A stretch of DNA of 64,000 nucleotides from Delphinus delphis. Taxonomy: Eukaryota > Chordata > Mammalia > Artiodactyla > Delphinidae. Both the position numbers and the translations under genes were made by a program. Positions 59,580 to 64,000 of this stretch are shown in pieces. Under the pieces are notes generated by a model that saw only the letters and a list, made by a program, of their open reading frames with translations, did no database searches and was not told the origin of the DNA. The number at the start of each line of letters is the position of its first letter. The stretch's first letter is position 1. The DNA lies in the NCBI RefSeq assembly GCF_949987515.2, contig NC_082684.1:19149701-19213700 (forward strand), written 5' to 3'.

Positions 59580-59750
59580 ATATAGTGGAGCAAGTAGGTG
59601 CTATTACTGTCCCTACCATGAACTATCTGTGTGATCCTAGAACAGACACAACCTCCATGAATCTCAAATTTCTCATCTGGAAAAGTGGATTTGTCACTTA
59701 ATCCAGTAGGGATGTTGTGAGAAATAAATGAGATAGTGCTCAGAGAATTT
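59580..59750 (+). mobile_element. MIR SINE relic
   Basis: ctgtgtgatcctagaacaga, atgaatctcaaatttctcat, ctggaaaagtggatttgtca and gggatgttgtgagaaataaa follow MIR order ('gtgtgaccttgggcaag ... cctcatctgtaaaatg ... ggttgttgtgagga'). Confidence 0.65.
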
Positions 59751-60566
59751 ATAAATAAAGAAGACTTTACTGGGAATAATGTCATGACTCATTTATTGAC
59801 TTTAATAACATATTTATCAGTTAGGACTCAATTCAGCAATCTGAAGCTTAACCAAATAGACACTATATTTCCTCACATGATAAGAAATCCAAAGGTATGC
59901 TCACCATAGCTGAGATGGTGGCTCATACTGCCATCGGGGTAGCAGATTTCTTCAGTTTTTCCTTCCCCATCCTCTTGGCCTGTGGCTTTCATTCTCCTTG
60001 TCACAAGATGGTTGTTCCATTTTCAGGTATTGCATCCACATTTCAGGCAGGGAGAAGATAAACAGCAAATGGACAAATGCTGCTGCCAACTGAATCTATT
60101 CATTTTTATCACTGAAGCAATGGCTTTTTCGATACCCATACGGGATATGCTTGTTTACATCTCAATGCTACAAATCAGCCAAATGGGTACTCTCAGTTTC
60201 TAGGTACTCTGAAAAGGTGGCTATTTCACCAGGGCATGTTACAGTACAGAATAAAAGTATGGTTCTTTCATAGAGGTTGTTTATGGAGTAGACCTCCATC
60301 AGTCAGCCACATACTCAAAAGTTAGGGTAATGCCTATGTTATTTTGAATTTTCAGCTTTATGTATCTCAGGCTTCCTAAATAAGTTATAGACTCTCTGAA
60401 GACAGGCTCCAGCTTTACTACTTCTCTTGAAAGTGTCACAACATGCTACACAGGTTTGTGTATATTATAGAAACAAAATAAATATTATTTTGAACAGTCT
60501 GGGTTAAAATGATAGACTGTCTATATAAATATAACCCTTGGTGAGTCATCCACCTTCAAAACTATT
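59751..60566. other. Mostly unassigned; L2-like tail at 60385-60500
   Basis: gactctctgaagacaggctc near 60391 and aaacaaaataaatattattt near 60471 resemble an L2 3' end. The rest is unrecognised, including the 73-codon frame at 59982-60203. Confidence 0.4.
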
Positions 60567-60579
60567 TCTTTTTCTTTTT

Positions 60580-60789
60580 TTTTTTTTTTTTTTTTTTGCG
60601 ATGCGCGGGCCTCTTACTGTTGTGGCATCTCCCGTTGCGGAGCACAGGCTCCGGACGCGCAGGCTCAGCGGCCATGGCTCACGGGCCCAGCCACTCCGCG
60701 GCATGTGGGATCCTCCCAGACCGGGGCACGAACCCGCGTCCCCTGCATCGGCAGGCGGACTCTCAACCACTGCGCCACCAGGGAAGACC
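60580..60789 (-). mobile_element. CHR-type tRNA-derived SINE
   Basis: Poly(T), gcgatgcgcgggcctcttac, gcggccatggctcacgggcc and terminal ccaccagggaagacc (one substitution in the head). The TSD is about tctttttcttttt (60567-60579 and 60790-60802); the left copy merges with the T-tail. It is CpG-rich, so a young copy. It explains the 130-codon plus frame (60538-60930) and its partners. Confidence 0.95.
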
Positions 60790-60802
60790 TCTTTTTCTTT
60801 TT

Positions 60803-61629
60803 GTCTCCCCAACTCCATGAATATCCTCCATAGATTGTTAAACTACTCTCAGGGATATTACTCAAAGACAAGGCATGGCACTCATAATTTATTGGGGACA
60901 TCTGTGTGGAAAGATTCTGTGACTCAATAATTCTCCAAACAGGAAATGGTATTTCAGTGGCATTCCTATAACTATAGGCCTTATATGCACCAAAGCATTC
61001 CTTTACAGCTCCCCAAAGTATAATTATTTTGGATTTATTCTTGGCCTTTATGAATGCCTAAGAGAACATAGCTCTATTAAACTTCTTTGCTTCCCTCAGA
61101 ACTTTAGCCCAATGGACTAGAAATATACCTGACCTAGAGTATTATTTATTAAGAATGCCCTCTCTTCTAGATTGTTCCTATAATGGGTGACATTTATGTG
61201 ATATACAGGTAAAAGGATCATAAAGATGTTTATAATAGGCTTTCCAATTGTTAAGAGACTAGGAAGTAGGAAGGTATTGGAGCAAGGCTTATTAATTGAA
61301 TTGTTTACAAATGAGGTCCTTAAGTAGGAATTTGTATAGTGTATGTAGGACATGCTCATATAATTTATGTCTAACGAATGAATATTTTATGTCTAATAAT
61401 CTCCACTTCCTTTGTCAAGTGACACTCATATAAACAGCTTCTTAGGAAGGGTCAAAGGGTTAAGTCTCTTTCTCCTCTTGAATTTTTTAGAAAATAATCT
61501 ATTTTATGAAATGACTTGGCATTTTCAGTCTTTTGGTATAAACGCTTACATCTAGGGAAATTATTAGAGCTAAGATTTTCAGCATGCTGTTTTCTGGATG
61601 AAGCAGAGAACAGCTTCCAACTGTTATTG

Positions 61630-61631
<2 letters not shown>
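60803..61631. other. Unassigned AT-rich sequence
   Basis: Nothing recognised. Confidence 0.4.
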
Positions 61632-61663
<32 letters not shown>

Positions 61664-61692
61664 CTCGCGCGCACGCGCGCACGCGCGCACGC
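61632..61692. repeat. (CA)n followed by CG-rich alternating tract
   Basis: (CA) run to 61660, then gagct, then strict alternation at 61666-61692 made of CGCGCGCA units. It holds about a dozen CpGs in 40 bp within a CpG-poor region. It is translated in two overlapping shadow frames as His-Thr and Arg-Ala repeats. Confidence 0.97.
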
Positions 61693-62815
61693 CCGCACGA
61701 GAGATTCTGTAATTCAGACCCTGGAGGTTTTTCCTCATCTGAGGCCAGTTTTACATCTTAAACATGATTCTTTTAATTCAGGGATTAGCCACCACCCCAC
61801 CCATTACCACTTCAGGTTTCAAACTCATTTAGCAATGATTTCCACCCTTAGTAAAATGTATTCATGAGGTGTACATGACATCTTGGCTTATTATACAGCC
61901 AGATTGATTAAGTAGGTTCACAGAATGAGATGACTGAAGGAGAGAACATTATAATTACAGATCATCATGCCTTGATACCCAACTCTAAGGTTACTTTGCA
62001 GATTAATTCATTTAGCCTCCTATCATCCCCCAAAATAGCATGTAATACTTTTTTTCCAATAATTTAATAAGATAGTCTCATGCTGGTTTTATGTAATCAC
62101 ATCCGATTCATGCAGATTTCATTTGTATGTCAAATGACTCCAAAATTTACACCTCGATCCATGATATCACATTTGAATTACATTCATAAATGCCCTAAAC
62201 CATGCTCTCAAGCTCTCTGAATTGTCTCCATCTCTTTGAATTCCCTATAAGGTCTAGCTTGAACCCATTCACTTGTGTCCGTCTCAATGGTACCCTATGT
62301 ATGAGGCCTCCATCAACATCTTTTGGACCACTGTGATAGTCTCCAAACTGGGCTCCCTACTCTATTCTTCTTCCCTCTAAAACATTTCCTACATGGAAAC
62401 CAGAATAATCTTTAAAAAACATAAGTTAAAAAGAGCTCAGTAATCTCAGGGGTTTTTTGGAGGAATGGGAGAAAGTAACAAGCCAATTCCAAAATTAATA
62501 CAGAATATAAAAAGCCATCTTCACAAAGAAGAACAGAGTTGGACAATGTACAGACCCGAGTTCAAGACTTATTATAAACCAAGGTCAACAGGTAGATTAA
62601 TGAAACAGAAAGATAGCCCAGAGAGAGAGAGTCACTCTTATATAGTCATTTGATTGTTCTGAAATTTTCAAGAGAATTGTCTCCTCCTCTAGCTGTATTT
62701 AAAATATTTATTTATTCTCTAGGGTTTCAGGGTTTCATGCTATCTCTAGCTGTGGCTTTCTTTTTATTTATCTTGTTTGTAATAGTGACACATTTTATAA
62801 ATTCTGGGTTAGTCC
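61693..62815. other. Unassigned sequence
   Basis: No repeat or gene recognised. Confidence 0.4.
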
Positions 62816-63134
62816 TTTCTTCCTTCCTTCCTTTCTTCCTTCCTTCTTTCTTTCTTGCATTCCTCCTTTCCTCCCTTCCTTCGTTCGTTCGTTCCTTCCT
62901 TCCTCTCTCCCTCCCTCCCTCATTTCCTACCTTCTTCCCTCCCTCCCTCCCTCCCTTTCTTCCTTCCTTCCTCCCTCCCTCTCTCCCTCCTTCCCTTCTT
63001 CCCTTCCCCCTTTCCTACCTTCTTCCCTCCTCCCTCCCTCCCTTCCTTCTTCCCTTCCTTCCTTCCTCCCTTCCTCCCTCCCTCCCTTCCTTCTTTCCTA
63101 TTTTCCTTCTTCCGTTCTATTTTTCTTTCTTCTT
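62816..63134. repeat. Polypyrimidine tract (TTCC/CCCT)n, about 320 bp
   Basis: Almost pure C/T on the plus strand, mixing TTCC, TTCG, CCCT and CTTC units, with few purine interruptions. The two longest frames of the window (62650-63159 and 62855-63253, rich in Ser, Leu, Pro and Phe) are artefacts of this tract. Confidence 0.95.
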
Positions 63135-64000
63135 TATGGATAACAATAGCTGCCCATAGTTGGTTTCTGCTAGCTCTTTCCTACAACTTCAATAGAGAAG
63201 AATCTGGCCCAATTCCCTCTTACCTAGCAACTCTTATTAAGAAACAGGCATAGAAACAATCATGCAAGTATTCTGTAAGGTTAAGTCATCTCTAAGTCTA
63301 TGTTATGTGAGTTATTCCACCCACCTTGCACTAGAGGTTCCTTTGAGATAAACCAATCATTTCTAGACAGAAGATTTTGTCAGTCTTATAATCTGCATTA
63401 GAATCTTTCAAATTTCTGACTGAATACAAAACTCTTTAAGAGATCACCTCTTGGGCACTATTCTGAAAGGTGAATAGTGAAGGGCTAAATAAATTCTAAT
63501 TGTCTGTTTAGACTAAACTTTCCTAAAATATAGGTCAAACATATTTTTTTAGAACTCCAGTATCTAAAGTAAATAAGCCATAAAATTACAGGAATTTCAA
63601 AATAAAACATCAAGCACCAAGATTTTCATGTCAATTGATGTAATAAAGGAAAACTTTAGTACTGATTAGCTACCTTTAGAAATATACTGCAAATCCAGTC
63701 TGTGAGAGGAAAAGCATATTAGGGAATATACAAATTATATGAGCAAAAATTAGACATCTGAAAAAGAGCATATCAGAGTTTAGCAAGGAAACAGAAATTA
63801 CTTGAGTATTTAAATCAGAACTGGAATACAGGCAATTGGTTAACCGGGTGATAAAATAGGATAATGAGATGACAGCAGGAAGTTATCACCACCCCTCCAC
63901 TGGTGGGACAGAGTGAGGAGAAAGCATCACAAGAACGGGAAGTTGAGGCCACGCCCTGGCTTGTCCACTGGGAGCTGGAAACTTGAAGGAGATGCAGCCA
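63135..64000. other. Unassigned sequence to the window edge
   Basis: The last 130 bp or so (63870-64000) are more GC-rich (ccctccactggtgggacaga near 63893) and could be the edge of an LTR-like repeat running past the window. No gene is supported. Confidence 0.35.

Noticed and set aside
60538..60930. 130-codon frame and similar Gly/Pro/Arg-rich frames at 3671-3924, 6878-7171, 10507-10752, 19140-19454, 38774-39280, 41912-42249 and 48770-49114
   Set aside because: All are the same CHR SINE read in different frames; the recurring protein text proves repeat origin, not a gene family.
62650..63253. Two overlapping frames of 169 and 132 codons
   Set aside because: They are translations of the pyrimidine tract; the amino-acid repeats follow the nucleotide repeat and change with frame.
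63870..64000. GC-richer end of the window as a possible exon or promoter
   Set aside because: No open frame, CpG cluster or splice signals are seen. It may be the edge of a repeat beyond the window.

Overview
This window looks like intergenic or intronic DNA from a cetacean (whale or dolphin) nuclear genome. It is AT-rich and CpG-poor, has no protein-coding gene that I can support, and is built largely from transposable elements of several ages. The best taxonomic evidence is a set of eight well-preserved tRNA-derived SINEs of the CHR type, known from cetaceans and hippopotamuses. They share a head beginning gggcttccctggtgg and a tail ending ggcccgcgtaccgc plus poly(A). A ninth, longer and older tRNA-type SINE is also present. 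I see no ruminant BovB/Bov-tA and no pig PRE1 elements.

Layout. 1-5 kb: a fragment of L1 3' end, an ERVL-type LTR carrying a CT/TA microsatellite, a MIR, a second LTR-like repeat, and a MER20-like DNA transposon split by a CHR SINE. 5-16.9 kb: mostly unassigned AT-rich sequence with two CHR SINEs, MIR/L2 relics and a TC microsatellite. 17-20.3 kb: a long reverse-strand L1 with a CHR SINE inside it and a three-unit minisatellite at its truncated edge. 21.8-22.7 kb: a forward L1 3' end. 22.7-29.5 kb: unassigned, with a few small repeats. 29.5-32.3 kb: an old forward L1M. 32.3-36.8 kb: simple repeats, MIRs and an ERV-like LTR. 36.8-41.1 kb: the most complex locus, an ancient L1M interrupted by a long SINE and by a younger 5'-inverted L1 that itself carries a CHR SINE. 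41-53 kb: a MIR, two CHR SINEs, three LTRs, a MER2-like Tigger transposon and a reverse L1M split by an LTR. 53.8-57.3 kb: a young L1 3' end with a G-rich tract, a perfect 16-bp-arm hairpin and another L1M. 57-64 kb: relics, a CHR SINE, a CA/CG alternating tract with Z-DNA potential and a pyrimidine tract of about 320 bp.

No genes act together here. The open frames are short, mostly lie inside transposons or low-complexity tracts, and show no conserved protein family. I found no previously undescribed biological system. The observations most worth a second look are structural: the four-insertion nest at 36.8-41.1 kb, the higher-order minisatellite at 20.1 kb, the hairpin at 54.5 kb, the Z-DNA-type tracts, and a few unique stretches that might be conserved non-coding DNA. 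Family names rest on recognising consensus sequences by eye, not on a database search, so element ends are approximate unless a target-site duplication (TSD) is given.
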